Positions 8,305 to 16,908 are shown, counted from the stretch's first letter. The stretch: 48,756 nt of DNA from Pseudomonas sp. 6D_7.1_Bac1 (GCF_025465945.1 NZ_JANLNW010000030.1:1-48756), one strand, 5' to 3'. Notes: a model not told the origin generated them from the letters alone. Translations and numbers: made by a program.

Positions 8305-9087
8305 ATGCAGCGTTTTCGTGGGTTGGCTTTAGGTTGGATCGCACTGGCAGGCGTGGCACAGGCGCAAACGCCCGTGCCAGACGATCCGCTGCTGGAAAAC
8401 AACACGGCAGGCAGTCATGCGGCAACCAGCAGCGAGGCCCGCGGTGTGCTGCGCGCCCGTGATCAGGCAACGCTCGCCAGTGAATTGTCCGGGCGCATTG
8501 TCGAGTTGCCATTCAGCGAAGGCGAACCCTTCAAAAAGGGCGACACTCTGGCGCGTTTCGATTGCTCGGCCTATCAGGCTCAGCTCAACGCCGCGCAGGC
8601 CGCCAGCCGGGGTGCCGGCGAAGAGCTGGCCCATAACAAACAACTCGCTGCGTTGAACTCGGTCGGGCGTTTCGAAGTGGCGCGAGCCGAAGCCAAACTC
8701 AGCGAAACCCAGGCGCAATCTCAGGTTTATCAGGTTCAGGTCAAACGCTGCAGCGTGGTCGCGCCGTTTGACGGCCAGGTTGTCGAACGCAAGGTTCAGC
8801 GCTATGAAAGCGTCGCCGCCGGAGCGCCGCTGGTGGACATCGTCGACAACCGCAGCCTGGAAATTCACCTGCTGGTGCCCTCGCGCTGGATGGGCAAACT
8901 CAAGCCCGGGCAGACCTTCAGCTTCGTTCCCGATGAAACCGGCCAGCCACTCGATGCCACGGTCAAGCGCCTCGGTGCGCGGATCGATGAAGGCAGCCAG
9001 ACCCTGCTGTTGGTCGCAACGCTGCCCAACGCCAGCGGTTTGCTGGCCGGGATGAGCGGCACGGCGCGCTTCGCGGAGCTCAAGTGA
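8305..9087 (+). CDS. Periplasmic adaptor (HlyD/RND-MFP family) of the secretion operon
   Basis: A 260-residue membrane-fusion/adaptor protein with a cleavable signal peptide (about residues 1-20, ending VAQA). The lipoyl-like half motifs are at ASELSGRIVELPFSEGEPFKKGDTLARFD and APFDGQVVERKV, around a coiled-coil region rich in Ala/Gln/Glu (about 85-135). The beta-barrel part follows (SLEIHLLVPSRW). It should sit in the periplasm and link an inner-membrane component to a TolC-type channel. The start has a good AGGGAG site. The next gene begins with a GTG overlapping the TGA stop (GTGA), so the operon is coupled. A TolC lipoprotein at 24897 is the likely outer-membrane partner. Confidence 0.85.
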   Translation: MQRFRGLALGWIALAGVAQAQTPVPDDPLLENNTAGSHAATSSEARGVLRARDQATLASELSGRIVELPFSEGEPFKKGDTLARFDCSAYQAQLNAAQAASRGAGEELAHNKQLAALNSVGRFEVARAEAKLSETQAQSQVYQVQVKRCSVVAPFDGQVVERKVQRYESVAAGAPLVDIVDNRSLEIHLLVPSRWMGKLKPGQTFSFVPDETGQPLDATVKRLGARIDEGSQTLLLVATLPNASGLLAGMSGTARFAELK

Positions 9088-10403
9088 ACGCGCCCGTCGC
9101 GGGCGGCGCCGAGCAGGTCTTCGCGCGCTTTCTGGAACTGGAGCGCCAGACCCGCGCCGCCCGCACCACCGAACAACTGGCCTACAGCCTGGCCAATGAT
9201 GGTCAGGCCTTGTTCGGTTTTCGCCATGCAGCGTTGTTGATCGCCGGCAAGGTCCGTGCGGTCACGGGCGTCAGCGCCGTAGAGCCGAATGCGCCGTTTG
9301 TGGCGTTCGTCGAGCAAGCGGTGGCGCAGTTGTTCAAGCTCGACCTGTTGAAACAGGCACGGGTCATACCTGCCACTTCGTTGAGCGGTTCGATTCAGGC
9401 CGACTGGCAGAGTCTGTCGGCGGCGCAGGTATTCTGGCTGCCGCTGATTGATCGTCAGGGCCAGGTGTTCGGCGGTCTGTGGCTGGCCCGCGATGTGCCG
9501 TGGAATCCATCCGAGCAAGTGCTGTTGTCGCAACTGGGTGACACCTTCAGCCACGCCTGGCTGGCGCTGCAACCGCGTCAACCGTGGCGCTTGCGCTGGA
9601 CCCGCAAACGCCAGGTCGCCCTGGCGGCGGCGCTGGTGCTGGGGTTGTTGATTCCAGTGCGCCAGTCGGTGCTGGCGCCGGCCGAAGTCGTGCCACTCGG
9701 CGGTCGGGTGGTGGCGGCACCGTTGGACGGGGTGATCGCCGAGTTCCTGGTCAAACCCAATCAGAACGTGAAGACTGGCGATCTGTTGCTGCGTTTTGAA
9801 GGCACCACGCTCAAGGCCCAGGCCGATGTCGCGGACCGTGCCTTGGGCGTGGCGCAAGCCGAACTCAAGGCCAACGCCCAGCGAGCCTTTGCCGACGCCG
9901 AGTCGAGTTCGAAAATTGATTTGTTGGCCGCACGGGTCGAGCAGAAACGTGCCGAACGCGATTACGCCCGCGAACTGCTCAAACGCAGCGAAGTGCGTGC
10001 TGAACGCGACGGTATTGCGGTGTTCGCCGACGCTGAACGCTGGACCGGAAAGCCGGTGCAGACCGGCGAGCGTTTGATGGAAATCGCCGATCCGAACCAG
10101 GCGCAATTGCGCATCGAACTGGCCGTCGGCGATGCGATTGCACTGGAACCGGGGTCGCAGGTGGCGCTGTTTCTCGACAGCGACCCACTGCAACGCCATT
10201 TGGCCAGGCTCGAACGTTCGGCCTACGAAGCGCAACCGACTGCCGGCGGACAGTTGGCGTACCGGCTCGACGCCAGTTTCGATGCCGCGCCGCCGCGTAT
10301 CGGCTTGCGCGGTACGGCGAAAATCTTCGGTGATCGTGCGCCGTTGGCGCTGTACCTGTTGCGCAAGCCGCTGGCCGGTTTGCGTCAAAGCGTAGGCCTC
10401 TAG
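9084..10403 (+). CDS. HlyD family protein with N-terminal GAF-like domain
   Basis: A 439-residue protein. The first 165 residues are cytosolic and GAF-like (paired hydrophobic strands, FWLPLIDRQGQVFGGLWLAR near 120-140). A positively charged stretch and one membrane span follow (about 172-195, ALAAALVLGLLIPV). The periplasmic part is a membrane-fusion protein: lipoyl half motif GRVVAAPLDGVIAEFLVKPN, a coiled coil, the second half AERDGIAVF, and a barrel domain. A GAF-like sensor on an adaptor is unusual and may couple export to a cytosolic signal or act as a docking platform. It starts with GTG overlapping the previous stop, and its TAG is followed immediately by the ATG of the M50 gene. Confidence 0.8.
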   Translation: MNAPVAGGAEQVFARFLELERQTRAARTTEQLAYSLANDGQALFGFRHAALLIAGKVRAVTGVSAVEPNAPFVAFVEQAVAQLFKLDLLKQARVIPATSLSGSIQADWQSLSAAQVFWLPLIDRQGQVFGGLWLARDVPWNPSEQVLLSQLGDTFSHAWLALQPRQPWRLRWTRKRQVALAAALVLGLLIPVRQSVLAPAEVVPLGGRVVAAPLDGVIAEFLVKPNQNVKTGDLLLRFEGTTLKAQADVADRALGVAQAELKANAQRAFADAESSSKIDLLAARVEQKRAERDYARELLKRSEVRAERDGIAVFADAERWTGKPVQTGERLMEIADPNQAQLRIELAVGDAIALEPGSQVALFLDSDPLQRHLARLERSAYEAQPTAGGQLAYRLDASFDAAPPRIGLRGTAKIFGDRAPLALYLLRKPLAGLRQSVGL

Positions 10404-12500
10404 ATGACATTGCCCAGCCTGCGTGCCGATTTACAGTTGCAGATGGCCGCTCCGGCGCTGGACGGTTCACCGCGCTGGACCCTGGCCGACCCGCTGCGCG
10501 GGCGCTATTTCAAACTCGGTGCCGCGGCCATGCGCTTGCTGCGCCATTGGTCATTGGGCGATTCCGAGCAAGTGTTGCGCGCCGCCAATCGCGAACCGGG
10601 TTTGCCGCTGGACATCACTGAGCTTGAGCAGTTGCTGAGTTTTTTGCGGGCGCATGACCTGATCTGCGCTCTCGACCCGCAGCAGCGCGCCAGTTACGGC
10701 CTCAAGGCCGCCGCGCAGCGTCAAAGTGTGTGGCAGATTTTGCTGCATCAGTACCTGTTCTTCCGGATTCCGTTGTGGCGCCCGGACGCTTTCCTCAATC
10801 GTACCTGGCCATGGCTGGCGCGTTTTGGCCCCGGTGCGTTGCGCTACGGTTTACCGCTGACCCTAGGCCTGGGCGTGTTTCTGGTGTCGCGGGACTGGCA
10901 GCGTTTTATCGCAACGTTCCCGCACTTGTTCAGTCTCGGTGGCGCGTTGGCGTTTGGGGTGGCGCTGTTCTTCGCCAAGCTCTGTCACGAGTTCGGTCAT
11001 GCGTTTATGGCCAAGCGTGCCGGCTGCCGGGTGCAGAGCATGGGCGTGGCCTTCATGGTGTTGCTGCCGATGTTTTACACCGACGTCAGCGATGCCTGGC
11101 GGGTCAATGATCGTCGCGCGCGCTTGCTGATCGGTGCGGGCGGGGTGCTCGCCGAGTTGCTGCTGGCGTGTATCGCCTTGCTCGCCTGGTCACTGTTGCC
11201 GGACGGGCCGGCGCGCACGGCGGCGTTCATGCTCGCCAGCGCCACCTGGCTCACCACGCTGGCGGTCAACCTGAACCCGTTCATGCGCTTCGATGGTTAT
11301 TTTTTGCTCAGCGACTTCTGGGAGGTGGACAACCTTCAGGGCCGGGCATTTGCCTTGTGCCGCTGGCGTTTGCGCGAGGTGTTGTTCGGCTATGGCGAAC
11401 CGGCACCGGAGCCGTGGTCGCCGTCAATGCAGCGGCGTTTGCTCTGGTGGGGATATGGCTCGTGGCTGTGGCGCGCGGTGCTGTTTTTCGGGATCGCGCT
11501 GGCGGTGTATCACTTGTTCTTCAAGCTGTTGGGGATCTTCCTGATGCTGGTTGAGCTGGTGTGGTTCATCTTTTTGCCGATTGCGCGTGAAGGGCGCGAA
11601 TGGTGGAGCCGCCGCGAACAGGCCCATGCACCGCGGGCGTTGCTCAGTGGTTTGGGGTTACTGGCGCTGATTGTCGTGCTGGTGCTGCCGTGGCGCAGCG
11701 CGGTGGAACTGCCGAGCATGCTGGAGGCTGGCCGCGTCAGTGCCTTGCATGCGCCGGTGGCGGCACGGGTCAAACAACTGAATGTCAGTGACGGGCAGAC
11801 CGTTGCCCAAGGCGATGTGCTGATTGAACTGGAGTCGCCGGACCTGGACTCGCGTCAGGTCATCGTGCGCCGGGAAATCGAAATCCAGCAATTGCAGATG
11901 CGGCGTCAGGCCGGGCGCAGCGAAACCGCCGCCGATGCCGGGATCGTCGAACAGCGACTGGCGGAAGCAGTGGCTGAGTATCGCGGTTTGGTGGCGCAAC
12001 GCGAACGCCTGCTGTTGCGGGCACCCCAGGCTGGCAAGGTGCGTGATCTGTTGCCGCAACTGGCCGTCGGCCGCTGGTTGTCGCCCAAAGATACCTTGGC
12101 CCGGGTTGTCGAAGAGGGCTCACGACTGCGCGGTTATCTGGCCGAAGCCGAACTGTGGCGGGTTGCACCCGGTGCGACGGGACGGTTTATCGCCGAGGAC
12201 CCAATGCACCCGGCAGTGGCGGTCGAGCTGACGGAAATCGACGCCAATGGTGCGGCGGTGGTCGAACAGGAAGCGTTGACCTCCGACCACCACGGGCCGA
12301 TCGCCGTGCGCCGCGATCAGAGCCAGCGCGCCGAGCCTGTGCAGGCGCAATACGCGGTGAGGCTCAAGGTGCTCGACAGCATTGCCACCCCGGTACAGCC
12401 ATTGCGTGGCGTGGTGGTGTTGCAGGGCCGCAGTGAGTCGTTGCTGGGCTCTGCCTGGCGCCGATTGGCGGCGTTGGGCGTGAGGGAGAGTGGTTTTTAG
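10404..12500 (+). CDS. M50 (site-2-protease) metalloprotease fused to PqqD-like and HlyD-like domains
   Basis: A 698-residue integral membrane protein. Residues 1-95 resemble PqqD-like/RRE domains of M50 proteins (LADPLRGRYFKLGAAAMRLL, then LEQLLSFLRAHDLI). The membrane protease core has the zinc motif HEFGH (His195, Glu196, His199) and a distal Asp297 in NPFMRFDGYF, both needed for S2P-type catalysis, so it looks active. After about residue 430 comes a membrane-fusion region with lipoyl half motifs (APVAARVKQLNVSDGQTVAQGDVL and RAPQAGKV) and a coiled coil. Intramembrane protease plus adaptor in one chain suggests a transporter-like assembly that processes or threads its cargo without an ABC ATPase; none is encoded nearby. 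The giant protein at 16944 is the likely cargo. Confidence 0.85.
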   Translation: MTLPSLRADLQLQMAAPALDGSPRWTLADPLRGRYFKLGAAAMRLLRHWSLGDSEQVLRAANREPGLPLDITELEQLLSFLRAHDLICALDPQQRASYGLKAAAQRQSVWQILLHQYLFFRIPLWRPDAFLNRTWPWLARFGPGALRYGLPLTLGLGVFLVSRDWQRFIATFPHLFSLGGALAFGVALFFAKLCHEFGHAFMAKRAGCRVQSMGVAFMVLLPMFYTDVSDAWRVNDRRARLLIGAGGVLAELLLACIALLAWSLLPDGPARTAAFMLASATWLTTLAVNLNPFMRFDGYFLLSDFWEVDNLQGRAFALCRWRLREVLFGYGEPAPEPWSPSMQRRLLWWGYGSWLWRAVLFFGIALAVYHLFFKLLGIFLMLVELVWFIFLPIAREGREWWSRREQAHAPRALLSGLGLLALIVVLVLPWRSAVELPSMLEAGRVSALHAPVAARVKQLNVSDGQTVAQGDVLIELESPDLDSRQVIVRREIEIQQLQMRRQAGRSETAADAGIVEQRLAEAVAEYRGLVAQRERLLLRAPQAGKVRDLLPQLAVGRWLSPKDTLARVVEEGSRLRGYLAEAELWRVAPGATGRFIAEDPMHPAVAVELTEIDANGAAVVEQEALTSDHHGPIAVRRDQSQRAEPVQAQYAVRLKVLDSIATPVQPLRGVVVLQGRSESLLGSAWRRLAALGVRESGF

Positions 12501-12517
12501 CACAGGGAGAAATCGCG

Positions 12518-13033
12518 ATGCTGAACAACAAGGCCAATGCTGCGGATGGTTTGGTGGTGCGCCCATCGCGGGCGACCGATGGGCCGTTCCTGGAAAGCCT
12601 CTATCATGCGGCTCGCCCCGATCTGCAATGGATCGACGGCGAGCGCGAACTGGTCGAGGAGGTTATCGCCCAGCAGTTTCAGGTGCAGGAGCAGGGCACC
12701 GGGGAGCGCTTCCCCAATGCCATGCACTATGTGGTCGAGAAGCTCGACACACCGATTGGCGCATTGACTACCGAGTTTGGCAGCAACGAAATTCGCGTCC
12801 TGTACCTGGCATTCATTCCGGCGGCCCGAGGCAAGGGCTATGGCCGCACGGTGCTGCAAGGTGTGCAAACAGCCGCCGAACAGGTCCGCTGCCCGGTGAG
12901 CACGGTGGTCTGGGCCAGCAACCCCCATGCGCGCCAGCATTACCTGGCGTTGGGCTTTCAGGTAGAAGAACAGAATCCGGCGGCCGAGCGGCTGGTCTGG
13001 TATCCCGGCCAGCCGCAGATTCTGGTCAGTTGA
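12518..13033 (+). CDS. GNAT family N-acetyltransferase
   Basis: A 171-residue GNAT protein. The acetyl-CoA loop is RGKGYGRTVL (about 107-116), preceded by the strand VLYLAFIPAA and followed by the family-typical NPHARQHYLALGF near the C-terminus. The ATG has AGGGAG upstream and lies 17 bases after the M50 gene, so it is likely the last gene of the plus-strand operon. Its 3' end overlaps the convergent DUF6916 gene by 8 bases. Substrate unknown; similar acetyltransferases accompany collar/DUF6916 genes in other proteobacteria as far as I recall. Confidence 0.85.
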   Translation: MLNNKANAADGLVVRPSRATDGPFLESLYHAARPDLQWIDGERELVEEVIAQQFQVQEQGTGERFPNAMHYVVEKLDTPIGALTTEFGSNEIRVLYLAFIPAARGKGYGRTVLQGVQTAAEQVRCPVSTVVWASNPHARQHYLALGFQVEEQNPAAERLVWYPGQPQILVS

Positions 13034-13337
13034 AGGTGATGTAGAAATACGCCCGGCTTGCGTCGCGCCCCAACGCCAGTGTGCGCGATACGTATATGCC
13101 TTCGATACGGCCCAGCTCCGGCAAGTCGATAGCACAGAGTCCATCGACGAACGAGGTGGACTGCGCACTGCTCAAGGTCACGCCAAAAGGCATTCGGCTG
13201 CCCTCTGACAAGCGTGCCCTTGGTACGTCCTCTACCGATTCGACGATCACCGGCAGTTCGCTGCCATCCTCCAGATACAGCGCGCTGGGTTTTTCCACTA
13301 GCTGCCGGAAATGGTTGCTGTTGACCTGTTGCTGCAT
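13026..13337 (-). CDS. DUF6916-like small protein
   Basis: A 103-residue soluble protein without signal peptide or membrane span. The pattern (LYLEDGSELPVIVESVEDVP, then MPFGVTLSS and YVSRTLALGRDASRAYFYITFN at the end) resembles DUF6916 proteins encoded next to tail-collar proteins. No enzymatic motif is visible. It lies 52 bases downstream of the collar gene on the same strand with a hairpin between them, and it may be a partner or chaperone of the collar protein. Family assignment is from memory of the pattern and is moderate. Confidence 0.6.
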   Translation of the reverse strand: MQQQVNSNHFRQLVEKPSALYLEDGSELPVIVESVEDVPRARLSEGSRMPFGVTLSSAQSTSFVDGLCAIDLPELGRIEGIYVSRTLALGRDASRAYFYITFN

Positions 13338-13361
13338 GGCCTGGCTCCAGAAAAGTAAAGG

Positions 13362-13382
13362 ACCGGGGCCTTGGGCCCCGGT
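13362..13382 (-). terminator. Hairpin between collar and DUF6916 genes (attenuator)
   Basis: Arms 13362-13370 (ACCGGGGCC) and 13374-13382 (GGCCCCGGT) form a perfect 9-bp stem with a 3-base loop. On the minus strand it is followed by CCTTTACTTTTC, a weak T-tract. It probably lowers transcription into the DUF6916 gene. Confidence 0.55.
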
Positions 13383-13389
13383 AGCACGT

Positions 13390-14010
13390 TCAGTTGCGAG
13401 ACGGGAAAAGACCGTTGAGGCACATGCTGAAATTCAACACCAGGAACGGGTTCATCGTGTCCATGGGCACGCCGCCGCCGATGGGCGCTACGGAGACGGC
13501 GACGTTGACTGTGCCGCCAACGCTGGTGCTGACACCTTGCAGTGGCACGGGCGCAGTGCCCTGTGCGGTGGAGTAAATATTGGCCGTGCCCGGACCGCCG
13601 CTGGAGGCACCGATAAAGGCATTGGCCGTTGAGGGTACGCTCAGGGGGGTGGCAGCAACACTGGCCAGGTTGACGGTGGTGGTGGCGGTCAGGTTAGGAG
13701 TGCCGACGGCCGTCGCCGTGGGTGTGTGGATGGGCAGGTTGCTCAGTTTGGCGGCGGTTTGTTCGGCGCCGTCGGAGGTGCCGATCACCCGTGGAGTGAG
13801 GTTCAGGCCCAAACCCTGGCACAGAGGCAGGCGACCGCGCAGGTCCGGCAGCATGAAGTTTGTCGAGCCGTTGCCGCCGTAATTGGTGCCGAGCAAGGCG
13901 AACAGCGCCTGGAACTGGCCGACTTGCATGGTCTGCCCGTTGCACAGCGCCCAACCGCTGGGTGGATAGTTGAAAGCGAAGGTCTGGATGGTTCCGGTAA
14001 ACACTTCCAT
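13390..14010 (-). CDS. Tail-collar domain protein (MdpB/microcystin-dependent-like)
   Basis: A 206-residue protein with the phage tail-collar fold at its N-terminus: GTIQTFAFNYPPSGWALCNG, then LLGTNYGGNGSTNFMLPDLRGR (about 44-65). The rest is a low-complexity Thr/Ala/Ser/Gly segment ending in MNPFLVLNFSMCLNG. I start at the ATG at 14010 with AGGGATAA upstream; a longer frame upstream has no ribosome site. No other phage genes surround it, so it is not prophage. Stand-alone proteins of this kind are widespread in proteobacteria and poorly understood; trimeric fibres or secreted spikes are suggested by the fold. It is divergent from the glycosyltransferase gene. Confidence 0.8.
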   Translation of the reverse strand: MEVFTGTIQTFAFNYPPSGWALCNGQTMQVGQFQALFALLGTNYGGNGSTNFMLPDLRGRLPLCQGLGLNLTPRVIGTSDGAEQTAAKLSNLPIHTPTATAVGTPNLTATTTVNLASVAATPLSVPSTANAFIGASSGGPGTANIYSTAQGTAPVPLQGVSTSVGGTVNVAVSVAPIGGGVPMDTMNPFLVLNFSMCLNGLFPSRN

Positions 14011-14181
14011 GGTTGTTATCCCTGTGTTTTTGGAGGAGGCCTGGCATGTCCGCCGACCACCGATCAGCGTAGCCGCTAAGACGAATGCCGCTACATTGCG
14101 TGCGTGCAGGGAATGGGGCAGCATCCACACCCAGTTCAAGGTCCAAGCCTTATAGGGCCTTTCGATCACCCAGGGGGATAG

Positions 14182-15774
14182 ATGGAATACCGTAGAGAAA
14201 CAGAGCTTGCCGGCAAGCCTGATGAGCGCTCTGCGCGCACTCGGCTGACGGCCTCGGCGCGTCTGTTTCAGTGGCTGGACGATTATGGGATCTGGCTGAT
14301 TCTGGCACTGGCGGCGTTCGTGCGGTTTTACGACCTGACCGCGGCGGCGATTTGGGGCGACGAAGGTTCCAGCTTGCTGATGAGCCAGTACGATCTGGCC
14401 GGGATCTGGTTTCACGCGGCCCGTGATGTGCATCCACCGCTCTACTTCATGGTGCTGCACGGTTGGATCGAGCTGTTTGGCGATGGCATTTTGTCGATTC
14501 GCAGCCTGAGTGCCCTGCCGGGAATCGCTACGGTGGCACTGGGCGTCTGGCTGGTACGTTTGATCGCCAATCCGCGGGTGGCGTTGCTGGCAGGGTTGTT
14601 GTTGGCGCTATTCCCTTCGGCGGTGCGTTACAGCCAGGAAGTGCGGATGTATTCGCTGCTGGGCGTGATGCTGCTCGGCGCGACGATTGCGCTGGTGTAT
14701 TGGGTCAAGCAGCCCCAGCGCGCACGGTATCTGGTGATTTACGCGCTGCTGATGGCGGCCGCGTTTTACACCCACTACTTCACCGCCCTGTGCGTGATTG
14801 CCCACTGGTTGTACCTGCTGGTACTGCGTGTGCAGCCGGGCAACCCGTTGCGGCACATCAACCGCCCGGGCTGGTGGCTGGCCAACGTGGCGATCGTGCT
14901 GCTGTTTCTGCCGTGGGTACCCGAACTGCTGAGTCTTGTTCAGCACATGCCGGAACTCAAGGCCAGCGGCGATGTGGGTTGGGAGGATCCGGTCACCCTC
15001 GGCTCCCTGCCGTCCATGGTCTGGACCTTCATGATCCAGGGCGATGACGACAGCCTGCCCCGGCTGGTGTTTATCGCACTGCCAGTGCTGTTGCTGGGTG
15101 TGATCGTGTTGACGGCGCTGCGTGATCGTAGCGCCTACCGTTGGAGTGCCTTGCTGGCGATTTACACCGTGGTGCCGCTGGTGCTGGTTTTCCTGGTGTC
15201 GTTCGTTTCGCCAGTGTTCATCGAGCGCTACGTGACGGCCTTCGCACTTGGCTTGCCGCTGGTGGTTGCATTGGCTGTCGATCGCTTGCTGAACGGTTAT
15301 AGGATCGCGGCCCTGGCGCTGCTCCTGCTGTTTGTCGGGATCGAAGGGGTGGGCCTGAAAAACAACGCGACCGTCGATACGAATGACCAGCTCAACGTGA
15401 CGGTCGAATTTATCAACCAGCATTACGAGCCAGGTGATCAGGTCGTCATCAGCGATCTGCTCTGGTACATGCCGTACGTCTACTACGATCGCACTGTCGT
15501 CCAGCCGCGCCTCTTTACCCCGCCTTTGGCCAACGGCACGTCCAGTCGCCCGAATGCCTACGGTTTCGGTACGCTGGTAGAGGAAGCCGCCGACAAGATC
15601 TACCTCGATCGCCTCACTGATCTGCCGCCCGGAACGAGTCGTGTGTGGCTGTTCAGCACCGCCGACCAGCCTGATGAGTTCGCACCACTGCCCCAGGGTT
15701 GGCAGAAAGTCAGTGAAAAAGTCGCGGGCAATGCGCGGGCGCGGTTGTTTGTTATCAACAGTCCCAAAAAATAA
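14182..15774 (+). CDS. GT39/ArnT-PMT-like membrane glycosyltransferase
   Basis: A 530-residue polytopic membrane protein of the GT-C fold. It has the hallmark acidic pair in the first periplasmic loop (AIWGDEGSSLLM, about 57-68) and DVHPPLYFMVLHGW (about 88-101), as in ArnT/PMT enzymes that take sugar from polyprenyl-phosphate donors. About ten hydrophobic spans follow and a periplasmic C-terminal domain contains the segment YEPGDQVVISDLLWYMPYVY. Start ATG has GGGGGA upstream. It lies within the giant-protein locus, just before a sulfotransferase, so glycosylation of the exported protein or a related cell-surface glycan is plausible but only inferred. A REP-type repeat follows it. Confidence 0.85.
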   Translation: MEYRRETELAGKPDERSARTRLTASARLFQWLDDYGIWLILALAAFVRFYDLTAAAIWGDEGSSLLMSQYDLAGIWFHAARDVHPPLYFMVLHGWIELFGDGILSIRSLSALPGIATVALGVWLVRLIANPRVALLAGLLLALFPSAVRYSQEVRMYSLLGVMLLGATIALVYWVKQPQRARYLVIYALLMAAAFYTHYFTALCVIAHWLYLLVLRVQPGNPLRHINRPGWWLANVAIVLLFLPWVPELLSLVQHMPELKASGDVGWEDPVTLGSLPSMVWTFMIQGDDDSLPRLVFIALPVLLLGVIVLTALRDRSAYRWSALLAIYTVVPLVLVFLVSFVSPVFIERYVTAFALGLPLVVALAVDRLLNGYRIAALALLLLFVGIEGVGLKNNATVDTNDQLNVTVEFINQHYEPGDQVVISDLLWYMPYVYYDRTVVQPRLFTPPLANGTSSRPNAYGFGTLVEEAADKIYLDRLTDLPPGTSRVWLFSTADQPDEFAPLPQGWQKVSEKVAGNARARLFVINSPKK

Positions 15775-15820
15775 CGTGTAGGAGTACGGCGAAGAACTTC
15801 GGTACCCGCAAATCGGAAGA

Positions 15821-15875
15821 TCAAAAGATCGCAGCCTATACCGCGTAGGAGCTGCCGAAGGCTGCGATCTTTTGA
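15821..15875. repeat. REP-type inverted repeat
   Basis: Arms 15821-15837 and 15859-15875 are 17-bp perfect complements (TCAAAAGATCGCAGCCT and its reverse complement) around a 21-base loop. This matches common fluorescens-group REP/BIME elements. It probably stabilises or ends the glycosyltransferase transcript. Confidence 0.8.
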
Positions 15876-16045
15876 CGTTCAAGACATCAAATGAAGGTAT
15901 CTATCAGCTTAAACGTTTCACTCTGTCCGCTTTTGTTACAACCATACCTTTCGCAGGGTTTTTGCTCCGATTTGATATCAAAACACCACTAGTCGGATCC
16001 AAATTCGTAGGCTACGCTTTGTCCTACAAAGGACTGACGACTACG

Positions 16046-16891
16046 GTGAAGGGATTGCAGAAGTTCCACTTTATCTCCGGTTTACCGCGCTCAGGCTCGA
16101 CCCTGCTTTCTGCGATCCTGTTGCAGAACCCGCGTTTTCATGCCGGTATGACCAGCCCCGTCGGATCGCTTTTCTCCAGTGTCCTGGAGCAATGCAGTGC
16201 CGGCAGCGAATTTGGCGCGGTGATCGACACTCCGCTACGCCGTCGTCTATTGCGCGGTCTGTTCGACTCCTTCTATGCCGATCAGGCAGATACACCCGTT
16301 ATCTTCGATACCAATCGCCAATGGTGCTCGCGTCAGCCTGCGCTACGGGAACTGTTTCCCAAGGCCAAAACCATTGCCTGTGTGCGTAATGTCGCCTGGG
16401 TAATGGACAGCCTTGAGCGTCTGTACCGCGCTAACCCCTTCGAGAACACCAAGCTGTTCAATGACGAAATCGAGCGCAATACCGTTTACAGCCGTTGCGA
16501 AACCCTGGCGCAGCGCAATCGTCTGGTGGGGTTTGCCTGGACGGCGTTGAAAGAGGCTTATTACGGCGAAAACGCCGACTCGCTGCTGATCGTCGATTAC
16601 GACCTGCTGAGCCAGGCCCCTGACCGGGTCATGCGGTTGATCTATGATTTCATCGGCGAACCCTGGTTCGAGCACGATTTCAACAACCTCGCCTATGACG
16701 CGCCGGAATTCGATCAGGCGCTTGGGGTGTCGGGGCTGCACAAGGTCAAGCGCACGGTTGCACTGGAACCCCGGCGTACGATCCTGCCGCCGGACCTGTT
16801 CGACAAATACGCAGAGTTGTCCTTTTGGCACGATGGCTCAGCCAGTGCTGCCAATGTTATCCGTATGAAAGCCGACGCCGCGATCAGTTGA
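16046..16891 (+). CDS. Sulfotransferase family protein (PAPS-dependent)
   Basis: A 281-residue sulfotransferase. The 5'-phosphosulfate loop is GLPRSGSTLL just after the start, and the 3'-phosphate binding element is ACVRNVAWVMDSLERL (Arg with a Ser seven residues later). The segment LLIVDYDLLSQAPDRVMRLIYDFIG is typical of the family. The frame is open from 15872 but that part lies over a REP element. I prefer the GTG at 16046 (AAAGGA 12 bases upstream); a TTG at 16055 is possible. Its stop codon lies within a perfect terminator hairpin just before the giant protein gene. Likely acceptor: the surface protein or its glycan. PAPS could come from the CysC encoded at 26395. Confidence 0.85.
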   Translation: MKGLQKFHFISGLPRSGSTLLSAILLQNPRFHAGMTSPVGSLFSSVLEQCSAGSEFGAVIDTPLRRRLLRGLFDSFYADQADTPVIFDTNRQWCSRQPALRELFPKAKTIACVRNVAWVMDSLERLYRANPFENTKLFNDEIERNTVYSRCETLAQRNRLVGFAWTALKEAYYGENADSLLIVDYDLLSQAPDRVMRLIYDFIGEPWFEHDFNNLAYDAPEFDQALGVSGLHKVKRTVALEPRRTILPPDLFDKYAELSFWHDGSASAANVIRMKADAAIS

Positions 16892-16908
16892 TCGCGGCGT
16901 TTTTATTT
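16875..16908 (+). terminator. Strong rho-independent terminator just before the giant gene
   Basis: Arms 16875-16885 (ACGCCGCGATC) and 16890-16900 (GATCGCGGCGT) pair perfectly over 11 bp with a 4-base loop, followed by TTTTATTT. It contains the sulfotransferase stop codon. The giant gene starts only 43 bases downstream with no promoter between, so the hairpin may act as an attenuator. Confidence 0.8.

Noticed and set aside
8865..10388. 507-codon minus-strand frame opposite the GAF-HlyD gene
   Set aside because: Composition is that of a GC shadow and the plus-strand protein has clear domains.
13390..14010. Prophage remnant suggested by the tail-collar domain
   Set aside because: No integrase, capsid, lysis or other tail genes and no attachment-site-like repeats nearby; stand-alone collar proteins are common.
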